Below, piece after piece: positions 1 through 6,978 of a stretch of DNA of 9,971 nucleotides. The stretch spans positions 1-9,971 of the forward strand of contig DMMB01000079.1 of assembly GCA_003453215.1 (NCBI GenBank), given 5' to 3'. The notes under the pieces are model-generated. The model did not search any database and was not told where the DNA came from. It worked only from the letters and a program-made list of their open reading frames with translations. Within the stretch, counting starts at the first letter, position 1. Each line of letters starts with the position of its first letter. This DNA is from Oscillospiraceae bacterium. Lineage in GTDB: Bacteria; Bacillota; Clostridia; Oscillospirales; Ruminococcaceae. Made by a program: the position numbers and the translations under genes.

Positions 1-1088
1 CAGGTGCAGGCCCGGGTGGGGTGTCCATAATAGCCGCAGGGGCAGGGGTTCATGGCACCCACCAGCATAAAACTGCTGGGGTAGGTGGCTCTTCCCCCGG
101 CTCGGCTGATGGTAATCACCCCATCTTCCAGCGGCTGACGCAGTGATTCCATGGCAGGCCGGGTAAACTGCGGCAGTTCATCCATAAACAGCACCCCATT
201 GTGGGCCAGAGAAATCTCTCCCGGGCGGGGGATACTGCCGCCGCCGGTAAGACCGGCCATGGAAATGGAATGGTGCGGCGAACGAAACACGCGGTTTTTC
301 AGCAGGGGAACCCCGCTGGGTAAAAAGCCCGCCGCCGAATGAATTTTGGTGGTTTCCACCGCCTCTTCAAAGCTCATTACCGGCAGGATGGAGGGCAGGC
401 GCTTGGCCAGCATACTTTTGCCGGTGCCGGGCGGGCCGATCAGCAGGACATTGTGCCCGCCGGCCGCGGCAATTTCCAGGGCGCGCTTGGCATTTTCCTG
501 TCCTTTTACTTCGCTGAAATCCGGCAGGGGCGGCTGCGGCAGTTCCCGGTAAGGGATGGCATCGGCAGTTGGCAGCGGTTTTCCGCCCGTCAGGGCCTCT
601 ACCAGCTCCTGCACTGTACGCACCGGGTAAACCTCAATCCCCTGCACCACGCTGCCTTCGGCCGCATTATCGTAGGGAATATAGATGCGGGAATAGCCCT
701 GCCGGGCGGCCTCCGAGACCATGGAAAGTACGCCATTGACGGGGCGAAGCCGCCCATCCAGCGAAATTTCTCCCACAAAGGCACTGCCGGCCAGCGGCAG
801 ATCCAATCCACAGCCCGCGCTTAAAATCCCCAGCAAAATGGGAAGGTCGTACAGGGGCCCACTCTTTTTGGTATCGGCCGGCGCCAGGTTCACCACCAGT
901 ACCCCGGCCGGAAAAGCATAGCCCAAATTGCCGATGGCGCTGCGCACCCGCTCCCGGCTTTCCTTTACGGCGGTATCCGGCAGGCCCACAATATCAAACC
1001 GCGGCAGCCCGCGGCGGCAATCCACCTCCACTGTAACGGGATAGCTTTCGATGCCGCTGAGACCCATGGATTGTACCGAGCAGAACAT
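1..1088 (-). CDS. comM: ComM/YifB-family Mg-chelatase-like AAA+ ATPase, partial (C-terminus beyond the left edge)
   Basis: The visible 362 codons read from ATG at 1088 to the window edge with no stop. Residues about 1-170 form the N-terminal ChlI-like domain (MFCSVQSMGLSGIES, then DIVGLPDTAVKESRERVRSA). The AAA+ Mg-chelatase domain follows, with Walker A GPPGTGKS at 218-225, Walker B GVLFMDE at about 298-304, and the family stretch AMNPCPCGYYG near residue 350. Full-length members have about 505-515 residues, so roughly 145 C-terminal residues are missing because of the window boundary, not a mutation. AAGGAG lies 9 nt before the ATG, which fixes the start. ComM in proteobacteria is a hexameric helicase aiding branch migration during integration of transforming DNA; the role in Firmicutes is less clear. 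A TGC-TATACT promoter lies directly upstream, so it is probably transcribed from its own start. The family call is secure; the competence role is inferred from homologues. Confidence 0.95.
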   Translation of the reverse strand, partial: MFCSVQSMGLSGIESYPVTVEVDCRRGLPRFDIVGLPDTAVKESRERVRSAIGNLGYAFPAGVLVVNLAPADTKKSGPLYDLPILLGILSAGCGLDLPLAGSAFVGEISLDGRLRPVNGVLSMVSEAARQGYSRIYIPYDNAAEGSVVQGIEVYPVRTVQELVEALTGGKPLPTADAIPYRELPQPPLPDFSEVKGQENAKRALEIAAAGGHNVLLIGPPGTGKSMLAKRLPSILPVMSFEEAVETTKIHSAAGFLPSGVPLLKNRVFRSPHHSISMAGLTGGGSIPRPGEISLAHNGVLFMDELPQFTRPAMESLRQPLEDGVITISRAGGRATYPSSFMLVGAMNPCPCGYYGHPTRACT

Positions 1089-1121
1089 GGTGTTTCTCTC
1101 CTTTTCCAGCTTTCTGCCAAC

Positions 1122-1150
1122 AGTATAGCATATCCGCCCGTCATTTGCAA
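1122..1150 (-). promoter_or_regulatory. Predicted sigma-A promoter of the ComM-family gene
   Basis: On the minus strand, TTGCAA (1145-1150) and TATACT (1122-1127) are separated by exactly 17 nt, and TGC directly precedes the -10 (extended -10). The -10 is about 33 nt upstream of the start codon. A perfect 6-base inverted repeat (GCAAAC-ATTT-GTTTGC, 1147-1162) overlaps the -35 and could be an operator. Confidence 0.7.
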
Positions 1151-1226
1151 ACATTTGTTTGCGCATTTGTGCCAAAATAAGTCGAATTATGTCCAGTACT
1201 GCTCTTCCCGGGGCAGTCAGCGCCCC

Positions 1227-2045
1227 TTACAATGCCTTCTTCGGGCAGCTTTTCACACACTCCATGCAGAGGATGCATTCGGTGCCGTTCTCTCTGCTCC
1301 GCGAATTGTCCGTCATATCCACATTCATGGGGCAGACTCTTTTGCACTTGCCGCAGGAAATACACTTTTCCTTATCGCACTTTACCCGAACCAGCGAAAA
1401 GTAGCTCATCGGCTTTAGGAACACCGTAATGGGGCACAGATATTTGCAAAAGGCGCGGTTATCACGGAATGCCAGTGCCAGAATGATACCGGCGGCATAG
1501 TACAGCACATTCCCTACGATGAACGCCCAGAACATGATTCTTTCGATATTCCCGACCCTGGCAAGGAACAGCGCCAGCACAAAAAGGAGCGATGCCGCAA
1601 AGGTAATGTACCGCAGCCACCCAAGCCTTTTCCGCGGGGCCACAGGAACCTTGTACGGCAAAAAATCCAGCACCATTGCCGTCCAGCAGGCATAGCCGCA
1701 CCACCCCCTGCCGAAAAGCAGCGGCCCAAAAATTTTGGCAACGGCGTAATGGATGGTCGCCGCTTCAAATACTCCGGTAAAAAGGTAGTACCAAAAGCCC
1801 TCTATCTGCATATTCTCCCCGCAGATCAGCCCCAGATAAATGAGCATATAGCAGCCGACCAGAAGCTGCGTTACACGGCGGGCATACTTATACTTTTGGG
1901 TGAAAAGAAAAATCCCCAGCGAGATAGAAATGCCAATATAGCTGAAATTGAACAGGTAAAATAGATTATCCTTCGTCCGCCACAGCACCACGGCAATGGT
2001 CTCAAAGATGATAAGCATCATAATGGAATGGATATATTTTTTCAT
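1227..2045 (-). CDS. Polytopic membrane protein with two C-terminal [4Fe-4S] ferredoxin motifs (NapH/NosR/YccM-like)
   Basis: This 272-residue protein is probably a membrane electron-transfer component. About six hydrophobic segments are visible (roughly residues 5-22, 33-49, 61-77, 84-106, 144-163 and 168-194). Between them lie the cysteine pairs of the Fer4_5/NapH-like core: GRGWCGYAC (C116, C120) and FCKYLCP (C200, C204). Two classical CxxCxxCxxxCP sites follow: C228/C231/C234/C238, and C257/C260/C263/C267 close to the C-terminus. The first core motif lacks the proline of the usual CxxxCP. The start at 2045 has GAGGG 8 nt upstream, and only 27 nt separate it from the stop of the EFR1-type gene, so the two are probably co-transcribed. 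Together they could pass electrons from a flavin/ferredoxin carrier to the membrane, but no quinone site or terminal partner is encoded here. No strong intrinsic terminator follows. Family confidence is good; the physiological acceptor is unknown. Confidence 0.88.
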   Translation of the reverse strand: MKKYIHSIMMLIIFETIAVVLWRTKDNLFYLFNFSYIGISISLGIFLFTQKYKYARRVTQLLVGCYMLIYLGLICGENMQIEGFWYYLFTGVFEAATIHYAVAKIFGPLLFGRGWCGYACWTAMVLDFLPYKVPVAPRKRLGWLRYITFAASLLFVLALFLARVGNIERIMFWAFIVGNVLYYAAGIILALAFRDNRAFCKYLCPITVFLKPMSYFSLVRVKCDKEKCISCGKCKRVCPMNVDMTDNSRSRENGTECILCMECVKSCPKKAL

Positions 2046-2072
2046 GCTGCTGTCCCTCTATTTGGTTCCATG

Positions 2073-2819
2073 CTATTGAAAAAAATCATTGGGCTTATCC
2101 GGTAAAGCAATCGCTTTCAGCTTCTCCTCTATCATATGGACCTTTTCGGGATCAGCGCTTCTGGCTTTGGCGGGACACAGCGCAACGCACCTCATGCAGG
2201 AAATGCATTTTTTTGCATCGGTCTGCCGGGGATCGTCGCCGGGGATCGCCCCCACCGGGCAGTTTTCAGCGCAGCGGCCGCACTTTTGGCAGCTTTCTGT
2301 GGTTCTGATGTCCATCGGCAGAACTTTATATTCCTTGTAGGGATTCTTCCCCGGTACCTCGACCGGGGTGCACTTTTCCCGCAGATGGTCTTGTATTTCC
2401 CGCAGGAACCGTTCCAGCTCCTTTTCATCCGCCGCATTGGGCCGCCCCGCTTCAATCCGGTGGGCAATGGAATGTTCCGCTACCATGGCCGCCGCACCAA
2501 CGCAGCAAAAGCCCTGCGCCGTCAATATATCCTTCAGCTCCCTCAGGGTATCCTCGTAGGCTCTCCCGCCGTAGGTCACCATCAGGAGAGTCGGCGTGCC
2601 CACTCCTTTTATCTTTTTCAGCCTTTCCGCGGCGATGGGCGGCACCCGCCCGCCGAAGGACGGCACACCCACAATGCAGAGCTCCTCCGCGCCCATGCTG
2701 TAATCGGGCCAATCGGCTCGGCTAAGATCGATATTGGCGGTGCAGCCCAGCCGCTCCCCGGCATACTTTACCACCTTTTCCGTGGTGCCGGTCGGGCTGA
2801 AATAAATGTTGTAATTCAT
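2073..2819 (-). CDS. EFR1-type flavodoxin / 2[4Fe-4S] ferredoxin fusion protein
   Basis: The 248-residue cytoplasmic protein opens with a flavodoxin-like phosphate-binding loop (YFSPTGTTEKV, residues 6-16), followed by GVPSFGGRVPP (51-61) and TYGGRAYEDTLRELK (82-96), both typical of FMN-binding flavodoxin folds. The C-terminal part has two CxxCxxCxxxCP clusters: C177/C180/C183/C187 and C205/C208/C211/C215. This order is that of the EFR1 family ferredoxins common in Clostridia. The frame stays open upstream, but the second ATG (2819) is preferred: AAAGGAG is 8 nt before it and only 2 nt before the in-frame ATG two codons earlier, and homology begins at MNYNIYFS. It is the first gene of a pair with the membrane Fe-S protein and is divergent from the phosphohexomutase. 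It presumably relays electrons via FMN; donor and acceptor cannot be told from the sequence. Confidence 0.9.
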   Translation of the reverse strand: MNYNIYFSPTGTTEKVVKYAGERLGCTANIDLSRADWPDYSMGAEELCIVGVPSFGGRVPPIAAERLKKIKGVGTPTLLMVTYGGRAYEDTLRELKDILTAQGFCCVGAAAMVAEHSIAHRIEAGRPNAADEKELERFLREIQDHLREKCTPVEVPGKNPYKEYKVLPMDIRTTESCQKCGRCAENCPVGAIPGDDPRQTDAKKCISCMRCVALCPAKARSADPEKVHMIEEKLKAIALPDKPNDFFQ

Positions 2820-2862
2820 GGCCATGGCTCCTTTCCTGCTTCTCGTTTCTCCTCTTTTCTTT

Positions 2863-2891
2863 ATCCTATCACACCCGCCCCGAAGCCGCAA
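2863..2891 (-). promoter_or_regulatory. Possible sigma-A promoter of the EFR1/membrane Fe-S pair
   Basis: On the minus strand, TTGCGG (2886-2891) and TAGGAT (2863-2868) are spaced by 17 nt and lie about 44 nt before the chosen start. Both boxes deviate from consensus, so this is weaker than the divergent promoter facing the other way, whose -35 begins 20 nt further on. Confidence 0.45.
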
Positions 2892-2911
2892 GGTTTCATC
2901 CCTTTTCCGGA

Positions 2912-2940
2912 TTGACAGCCTGCCCCTTTTTGACTATTAT
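2912..2940 (+). promoter_or_regulatory. Strong sigma-A promoter of the phosphohexomutase gene
   Basis: A perfect -35 TTGACA (2912-2917) and a -10 TATTAT (2935-2940) are separated by 17 nt, 35 nt upstream of the ATG at 2976. It is the closest match to consensus in the window, consistent with a well-expressed housekeeping gene. Confidence 0.8.
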
Positions 2941-2975
2941 GGAGTTGGAAATGATCCCCGAAAGGAGTGCTCTCT

Positions 2976-4691
2976 ATGAACAAAGAACAGGCCGAACTGC
3001 GCCGCTGGCTGGAGGAAGTCACCGATCCGGAACTTTCTGCCGAGCTGCTTTCCATCCGCAATGAGGAAAGTGAGGTGCACGACCGCTTTTACCGCTCGCT
3101 GGAATTTGGCACTGCCGGGCTGCGCGGCGAACTGGGCGCCGGCACCAACCGCATGAACATCTATACGGTGCGCCAGGCCACCAAAGGCTTTGCCGCCTAT
3201 CTGCTGACCCAAAGCAAATCCCCCAAAGCTGCCATCTCCTATGATAGCCGCCATAAAAGCGAAACCTTTGCGCGGGAAACGGCCCGGGTACTGGCCGCCA
3301 ATGGGGTCAAGGTCTATCTCTATCCCTGCCTGATGCCCACCCCGGCCCTTTCCTTTGCGGTGCTGGACCGCCACTGCGAAGGCGGCGTTATGATTACCGC
3401 CAGCCACAATCCCGCCCGGTACAATGGCTACAAAGCCTACGCGGCCGATGGCGCGCAGATTTCCGGCGAAGTGGCCGCCGCTGTCTCTGCCGAAATTGAA
3501 AAAACCGATCTTTTCCACGATGTCCGTCTGGTGGACTTTGAGGAAGCGCTGGCCGATGGCCGCATTGAATACATTGATGACGCCCTGATCGAGCGGTACT
3601 ATGCCGCGGTGATGGCGCAGGCTCTGCGGCCCCAGTTGGGCCGGGAGGCCGGCCTGCGGCTGGTCTATACCCCTCTCAATGGTTCCGGGCTGGTGCCGGT
3701 TATGACCGTTCTAAAGCGCATGGGTCACACCGATATTACTGTGGTGCCGGAGCAGGAAAAGCCCAATGGGGATTTCCCCACCTGCCCCTATCCCAATCCG
3801 GAAATTCTGGAGGCCATGCAGCTGGGACTGAACCTGTGTGAGAAGCTGGGGGCCGATCTGCTGCTGGCCACCGATCCTGACAGCGACCGGGTAGGGACCG
3901 CTGTGCTGCAGAATGGGGTTCCCCGCCTCATTTCCGGCAATGAAATGGGCGCTTTGCTGCTGGATTACATTTGCCGCACCCGGCTGGAACTGCACAAAAT
4001 GCCCGAACACCCGGTGGCAGTGCGCAGCATCGTTTCCACCACCATGACCGATGCCATTGCCGCCCACTACGGGGTGGAAATGCGTCAGGTGCTGACCGGC
4101 TTTAAATACATTGGGGAACAGATTGCCCACCTGGAAGCCGAGGGGCATCCGGAGCGGTTCCTCTTTGGCTTTGAGGAAAGCTACGGCTACCTGGCCGGTG
4201 GTTACGTGCGGGATAAAGATGCCGTTGTTGCTTCCATGCTCATCTGTGAAATGGCCGCGTGGTACAAGGGCCAGGGCAAAAATATCGGCGAGGCGCTGGA
4301 TGACCTGTATGCGCAGTATGGCTACTACTTTAATAAAGTGGACAGCTACACCTTCCCCGGCAGCGATGGTATGGAAAAAATGGCTTCCCTGATGCAGAAG
4401 CTCCGCACCGAAACGCCGTTTGTCCTTGCCGGCCGCGCCGTTACCGGCCACACCGATTACCAGGCCGGGTTCCGCTATGAGGATGGGAAAGGCAAAACCC
4501 CCACCGGCCTTCCGGCTTCCAATGTGATGGAATTCCGGCTGGGAGCGGAGGGCAGCGTGGTGGCCCGCCCCAGTGGAACCGAACCCAAGCTGAAAATTTA
4601 CTACTCCCTGCGGGCTGCCGAACGGGCCGCCGCCGAAAAGGCCTACGATGAGATCAAAGCCTCTGTGGAAAATCTGCTGGGGCTGGCCTGA
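2976..4691 (+). CDS. pgcA: Phosphoglucomutase/phosphomannomutase (alpha-D-phosphohexomutase)
   Basis: The 571-residue enzyme should interconvert hexose 1- and 6-phosphates, supplying glucose 1-phosphate for UDP-glucose, glycan and storage polymer synthesis. All four phosphohexomutase signatures are present in order: FGTAGLRGELGAG (44-56), the phosphoserine loop TASHNP (141-146, Ser143), the metal loop DPDSDR (300-305), the sugar-binding GFEESYGYL (398-406), and the phosphate-binding RPSGTEPKLK (531-540). The length fits the PgcA-type PGM/PMM group of Firmicutes (about 570-580). The ATG at 2976 is chosen because AAAGGAG (2961-2967) is 8 nt upstream; an in-frame GTG at 2967 overlaps that site and cannot be the start. 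It is the only plus-strand protein gene here, monocistronic between a strong promoter and a strong terminator. Whether it prefers glucose or mannose phosphate cannot be read from the sequence. The symbol follows the Bacillus orthologue and is less certain than the family. Confidence 0.95.
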   Translation: MNKEQAELRRWLEEVTDPELSAELLSIRNEESEVHDRFYRSLEFGTAGLRGELGAGTNRMNIYTVRQATKGFAAYLLTQSKSPKAAISYDSRHKSETFARETARVLAANGVKVYLYPCLMPTPALSFAVLDRHCEGGVMITASHNPARYNGYKAYAADGAQISGEVAAAVSAEIEKTDLFHDVRLVDFEEALADGRIEYIDDALIERYYAAVMAQALRPQLGREAGLRLVYTPLNGSGLVPVMTVLKRMGHTDITVVPEQEKPNGDFPTCPYPNPEILEAMQLGLNLCEKLGADLLLATDPDSDRVGTAVLQNGVPRLISGNEMGALLLDYICRTRLELHKMPEHPVAVRSIVSTTMTDAIAAHYGVEMRQVLTGFKYIGEQIAHLEAEGHPERFLFGFEESYGYLAGGYVRDKDAVVASMLICEMAAWYKGQGKNIGEALDDLYAQYGYYFNKVDSYTFPGSDGMEKMASLMQKLRTETPFVLAGRAVTGHTDYQAGFRYEDGKGKTPTGLPASNVMEFRLGAEGSVVARPSGTEPKLKIYYSLRAAERAAAEKAYDEIKASVENLLGLA

Positions 4692-4709
4692 GCGCCAAGT
4701 GCTAAATGG

Positions 4710-4741
4710 AAAAGAGCCGTCCGAGGGACGGCTCTTTTTTT
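4710..4741 (+). terminator. Rho-independent terminator, probably shared by convergent genes
   Basis: Perfect 13-base arms (4710-4722 and 4726-4738, with core GAGCCGTCC/GGACGGCTC) enclose a GAG loop and run into a T tract to 4741, 18 nt after the phosphohexomutase stop. On the minus strand the same hairpin is followed by TTTT, so it can also end the small membrane-protein transcript that converges from the right. Confidence 0.93.
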
Positions 4742-4749
4742 CGATGGCA

Positions 4750-5142
4750 TTAAGTTTTTTTAATAAAGCTGGTGCTGCATTTGGGACAGGTAATGCTGAT
4801 TTTCCCCTTGCCGCGCGGCACCCGCAGCTTCTGCTTGCAGGTAGGGCAGATGAACACTTTATATTTTTTGCGTTCTTCTTTGCTGGGGCGATTGGCGTGC
4901 CCGTTTTTCAGTTTCCACCAAAATTGCAGGAGCTTTTGATTTTCCTGCTGGCGGGCATAAATATTGCGGGAAAAAATGCGCAGATAGCACACCACCAGCA
5001 CTGCCCAGCACAAAATCCGCAGGACATTGACGCGGAAAATACTGCCGCACAGGGAGAGGATCAGCGAAAGCACCAACAGCACCCAGGTCAACTGATCGAC
5101 CCCATAGCGCCCCATCATCAGGCGCTGGAACCAATTCCGCAT
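4750..5142 (-). CDS. Small membrane protein with C-terminal zinc ribbon (unknown function)
   Basis: I do not recognise a named family for this 130-residue protein. Residues about 17-35 and 39-57 are hydrophobic and probably form a two-helix membrane hairpin. A basic, glutamine-rich stretch follows (RNIYARQQENQKLLQFWW), and then two cysteine pairs, CPTC (99-102) and CPKC (119-122), separated by KQKLRVPRGKGKISIT. That spacing fits a four-cysteine zinc ribbon resembling the zinc-finger/MJ0042 type. The start at 5142 has GGGAGGAG about 7 nt upstream. It is a single gene between an extended -10 promoter and the shared terminator. A membrane-tethered zinc ribbon suggests a binding or assembly role, but no catalytic residues are visible. 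The gene is very probably real; its function is unknown. Confidence 0.83.
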   Translation of the reverse strand: MRNWFQRLMMGRYGVDQLTWVLLVLSLILSLCGSIFRVNVLRILCWAVLVVCYLRIFSRNIYARQQENQKLLQFWWKLKNGHANRPSKEERKKYKVFICPTCKQKLRVPRGKGKISITCPKCSTSFIKKT

Positions 5143-5183
5143 TTTCGCTCCTCCCTTCCGGCAGAATTCTTTCTGTAATCTGT

Positions 5184-5212
5184 ATTATATCATAGCCGAA
5201 CGGCCGAAAAAC
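5184..5212 (-). promoter_or_regulatory. Extended -10 promoter of the zinc-ribbon membrane protein
   Basis: On the minus strand, TGA-TATAAT (-10 at 5184-5189, TG at 5191-5192) lies about 42 nt before the ATG. The -35 region (about 5206-5212, TTTTTC) is poor, as is common with extended -10 promoters. Confidence 0.65.
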
Positions 5213-5236
5213 TGCAAGGCAAGCGGCGCAATATTT

Positions 5237-5250
5237 ACAAACCGTTTACG
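5237..5250 (-). promoter_or_regulatory. Weak cre-like catabolite-control site
   Basis: The minus-strand CGTAAACGGTTTGT matches 11 of 14 positions of the CcpA consensus TGWAANCGNTNWCA, including the central AANCGNT. It lies 24 nt after the sdaAA stop and upstream of the zinc-ribbon gene promoter. Three mismatches, two of them at the 3' edge, make this tentative. Confidence 0.2.
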
Positions 5251-5274
5251 AATTGTTTTCCTCCCGCAGGCATT

Positions 5275-6165
5275 TTAGCCGCAGCCGCCGCAGCCTATCT
5301 TGCCGGCCAAGCGGCAGGCCGTTGGCGTAGCCGCTATGCCGCCCAGCGCGGTTTCCCGCAGGCTTTCCGGCAGGGCGTGCCCCACCTGGCGGGCGGCCTC
5401 CACCACTTCATCAAAGGGGATGACCTCCGGCACCCCGGCCAGAACCAACTCGGCCGAAACCAGCGCATTGGAAGCTCCCGCGGCATTGCGCGCCTGGCAG
5501 GGCGCTTCCACCAATCCGGCAATGGGGTCGCACACCAGCCCCAACATATTCTGGATGGCCAGCCCGGCCGCTGCAAAACACTGCTCCGGGCTGCCGCCCT
5601 GCAGGAAAACCGCTGCCGCTGCCGCCATGGCGCTGGCGGTGCCTACTTCCGCCTGGCAGCCGCCCGCTGCCCCGCTGATGCCGGAATTTTCCGCCACCAC
5701 CACGCCAATGGCCGAAGCCACCAGCAAGGCGTCCAGCATCTGCCGTTCGGTCAGGTCATACTGCTCCTGCAGGGCAATCAGCACCCCCGGCAATACCCCG
5801 GAAGCGCCCGCCGTCGGCGCCGCTACAATGAGTCCCATCGAGGCGCTGACTTCCAGCACCCCCATGGCATAGCAGATGGCCCGGGAAACCGTTTCTCCGC
5901 ACAAATTTTTGCCCTGCGCGCGATATTGCGCCAGTTTTCTGGCCTCCCCGCCGATGAGCCCGCCCATCGTCGTATGGGGTTCCTGCAGGCTTTCTTCCAC
6001 CGCCTGCTTCATAATGGCATAGGCCACCTGCAGCTTTTCGTAGACCACCTCTGGCGGGGTCTCATTCAGCTCCTGCTCCCGCCGCAGCATCACCTGCGGC
6101 AGGGTCAGGTTTTCCTGCCGGGCTGTTTGCAAAAGTTTTTCCGCTGTTGTGGTGTTGGTTCTCAT
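5275..6165 (-). CDS. sdaAA: L-serine dehydratase, iron-sulfur-dependent, alpha subunit
   Basis: The 296-residue subunit forms, with SdaAB, the oxygen-sensitive [4Fe-4S] enzyme that deaminates L-serine to pyruvate and ammonia. The cluster cysteines are visible as GGCQAEVG (C170), VCDPIAGLVEAPCQARN (C212 and C223); the 42 and 11 residue spacing equals that of the structurally known single-chain enzyme. The conserved MGLIVAAPTAGASGVLPG loop is at 109-126 and SGISGAAGG at 161-169. The C-terminus GCGGCG gives a near-terminal cysteine (C295), as expected for the family's tail-in-mouth arrangement, where the tail reaches the active-site iron. GGGAGGAG lies 8 nt upstream of the start. The ATG overlaps the sdaAB stop by an ATGA junction, indicating translational coupling. 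Length is normal and no key residue is missing. No clear intrinsic terminator follows. Confidence 0.96.
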   Translation of the reverse strand: MRTNTTTAEKLLQTARQENLTLPQVMLRREQELNETPPEVVYEKLQVAYAIMKQAVEESLQEPHTTMGGLIGGEARKLAQYRAQGKNLCGETVSRAICYAMGVLEVSASMGLIVAAPTAGASGVLPGVLIALQEQYDLTERQMLDALLVASAIGVVVAENSGISGAAGGCQAEVGTASAMAAAAAVFLQGGSPEQCFAAAGLAIQNMLGLVCDPIAGLVEAPCQARNAAGASNALVSAELVLAGVPEVIPFDEVVEAARQVGHALPESLRETALGGIAATPTACRLAGKIGCGGCG

Positions 6166-6845
6166 CGGTCGGTCTCCTCCCTTGGGGTAATGCGCCGCGC
6201 CGCTACAATATCGGGATGCTCAAAAATGGTCCGTACCGTCTCGCGGCGGATGGGCTGATCCGCTTCCACAATGGTATAGGCCAGCTTGCCGCGGTTTTCG
6301 CGGTACAGCCGCATAAAGGCGATATTCACACCGCTTTCGCTCAGCGTTTTGGTGATGAACGCCACCACGCCGGGCTTATCGTACTGCTTCACCACAATGG
6401 TATCGTATTCGCCGGAAAGGTCGATTTCTACCCCATCCAGTTCCCGCAGCCGCACACTGCCGCCGCCAATGGAAACCCCGGTCACGTGCACCTCATGCCC
6501 ATCGGCTCCGGCCAGCAGAATGCCAACGGTATTGGGGTGCTCCACTTCGGTTTTGGTATCGATGTGGAACTGGTACTGCAGACCCCGTTCTTCCGCCATG
6601 CGAAAAGAATCCCGGATCCGCCGGTCATCGGGTGCCAGCCCCATTACCCCGGCCAGCAGCGCGCGATCGGTACCATGGCCGCGGTAGGTATGGGCAAAAG
6701 AGCCATACAGGGTAAATTCCACCCGTTTGGCACCGCCGTGAATTAAGCGCCCTGCGAGGTAAGCAATACGCAGCGCCCCCGCGGTATGGGAGCTGGAAGG
6801 GCCAATCATATTTGGCCCGATAATATCAAAAATGCCGGTGGACAT
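6162..6845 (-). CDS. sdaAB: L-serine dehydratase, iron-sulfur-dependent, beta subunit
   Basis: The 227-residue subunit partners SdaAA in anaerobic serine catabolism. The N-terminus holds the family signature FDIIGPNMIGPSSSHTAGA (residues 6-24), the serine-rich loop contributing to the active site. The C-terminus, from about residue 148, is an ACT domain (KPGVVAFITKTLSESGVNIA), usually linked to amino-acid binding or regulation. The frame is open for another 77 codons upstream, but the ATG at 6845 is chosen because AGGAG is 9 nt before it and homology starts at MSTGIFDIIGP; the extension crosses the terminator and promoter. The stop shares bases with the sdaAA start (ATGA), so the two are one operon in the order sdaAB-sdaAA, typical of Firmicutes. 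Nothing is missing compared with the family. Confidence 0.95.
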   Translation of the reverse strand: MSTGIFDIIGPNMIGPSSSHTAGALRIAYLAGRLIHGGAKRVEFTLYGSFAHTYRGHGTDRALLAGVMGLAPDDRRIRDSFRMAEERGLQYQFHIDTKTEVEHPNTVGILLAGADGHEVHVTGVSIGGGSVRLRELDGVEIDLSGEYDTIVVKQYDKPGVVAFITKTLSESGVNIAFMRLYRENRGKLAYTIVEADQPIRRETVRTIFEHPDIVAARRITPREETDR

Positions 6846-6879
6846 AGGGGAAGTCTCCTTTCCTGACCTTGCTGTTACC

Positions 6880-6888
6880 AGTATAGCA
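6880..6888 (-). promoter_or_regulatory. Extended -10 promoter of sdaAB-sdaAA
   Basis: On the minus strand, TGC-TATACT (-10 at 6880-6885) lies 34 nt before the sdaAB ATG. Only a poor -35 (TCGATT at about 6903-6908, spacing 17) is seen. The same TGC-TATACT occurs before the ComM-family gene. Confidence 0.6.
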
Positions 6889-6923
6889 CGCCGCAGACAA
6901 AAAATCGAGCCAAGAATTGCGGC

Positions 6924-6952
6924 AAAAGAGGCACCTCGCCGGGTGCCTCTTT
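6924..6952 (-). terminator. Rho-independent terminator of the DUF364 gene
   Basis: Eleven-base arms (6925-6935 AAAGAGGCACC and 6942-6952) enclose a six-base loop. On the minus strand the hairpin runs into TTTT and begins 26 nt after the DUF364 stop. It separates that gene from the sdaAB promoter. Confidence 0.85.
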
Positions 6953-6978
6953 CCAAAAGCGGTGCGCTTTGCTTTCTG

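Noticed and set aside
1210..1226. GGGGC/GCCCC hairpin just after the membrane Fe-S gene as a terminator.
   Set aside because: Only five-base arms with a seven-base loop and no T tract on the minus strand; too weak to call.
2136..2915. Plus-strand frame of 259 codons opposite the EFR1-type gene.
   Set aside because: Antisense shadow with no recognisable domain; it would also overlap both divergent promoters.
3711..4451. Minus-strand frames of 246 codons here and 193 codons at 2937-3518, opposite the phosphohexomutase gene.
   Set aside because: Mirror frames of a high-GC gene whose plus-strand motifs are all intact.
5377..6258. Long plus-strand frame of 293 codons opposite sdaAA.
   Set aside because: It is a shadow of a GC-rich conserved gene. 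The sdaAA strand has complete family motifs, whereas this frame has none and extends into the sdaAB start of the other strand.
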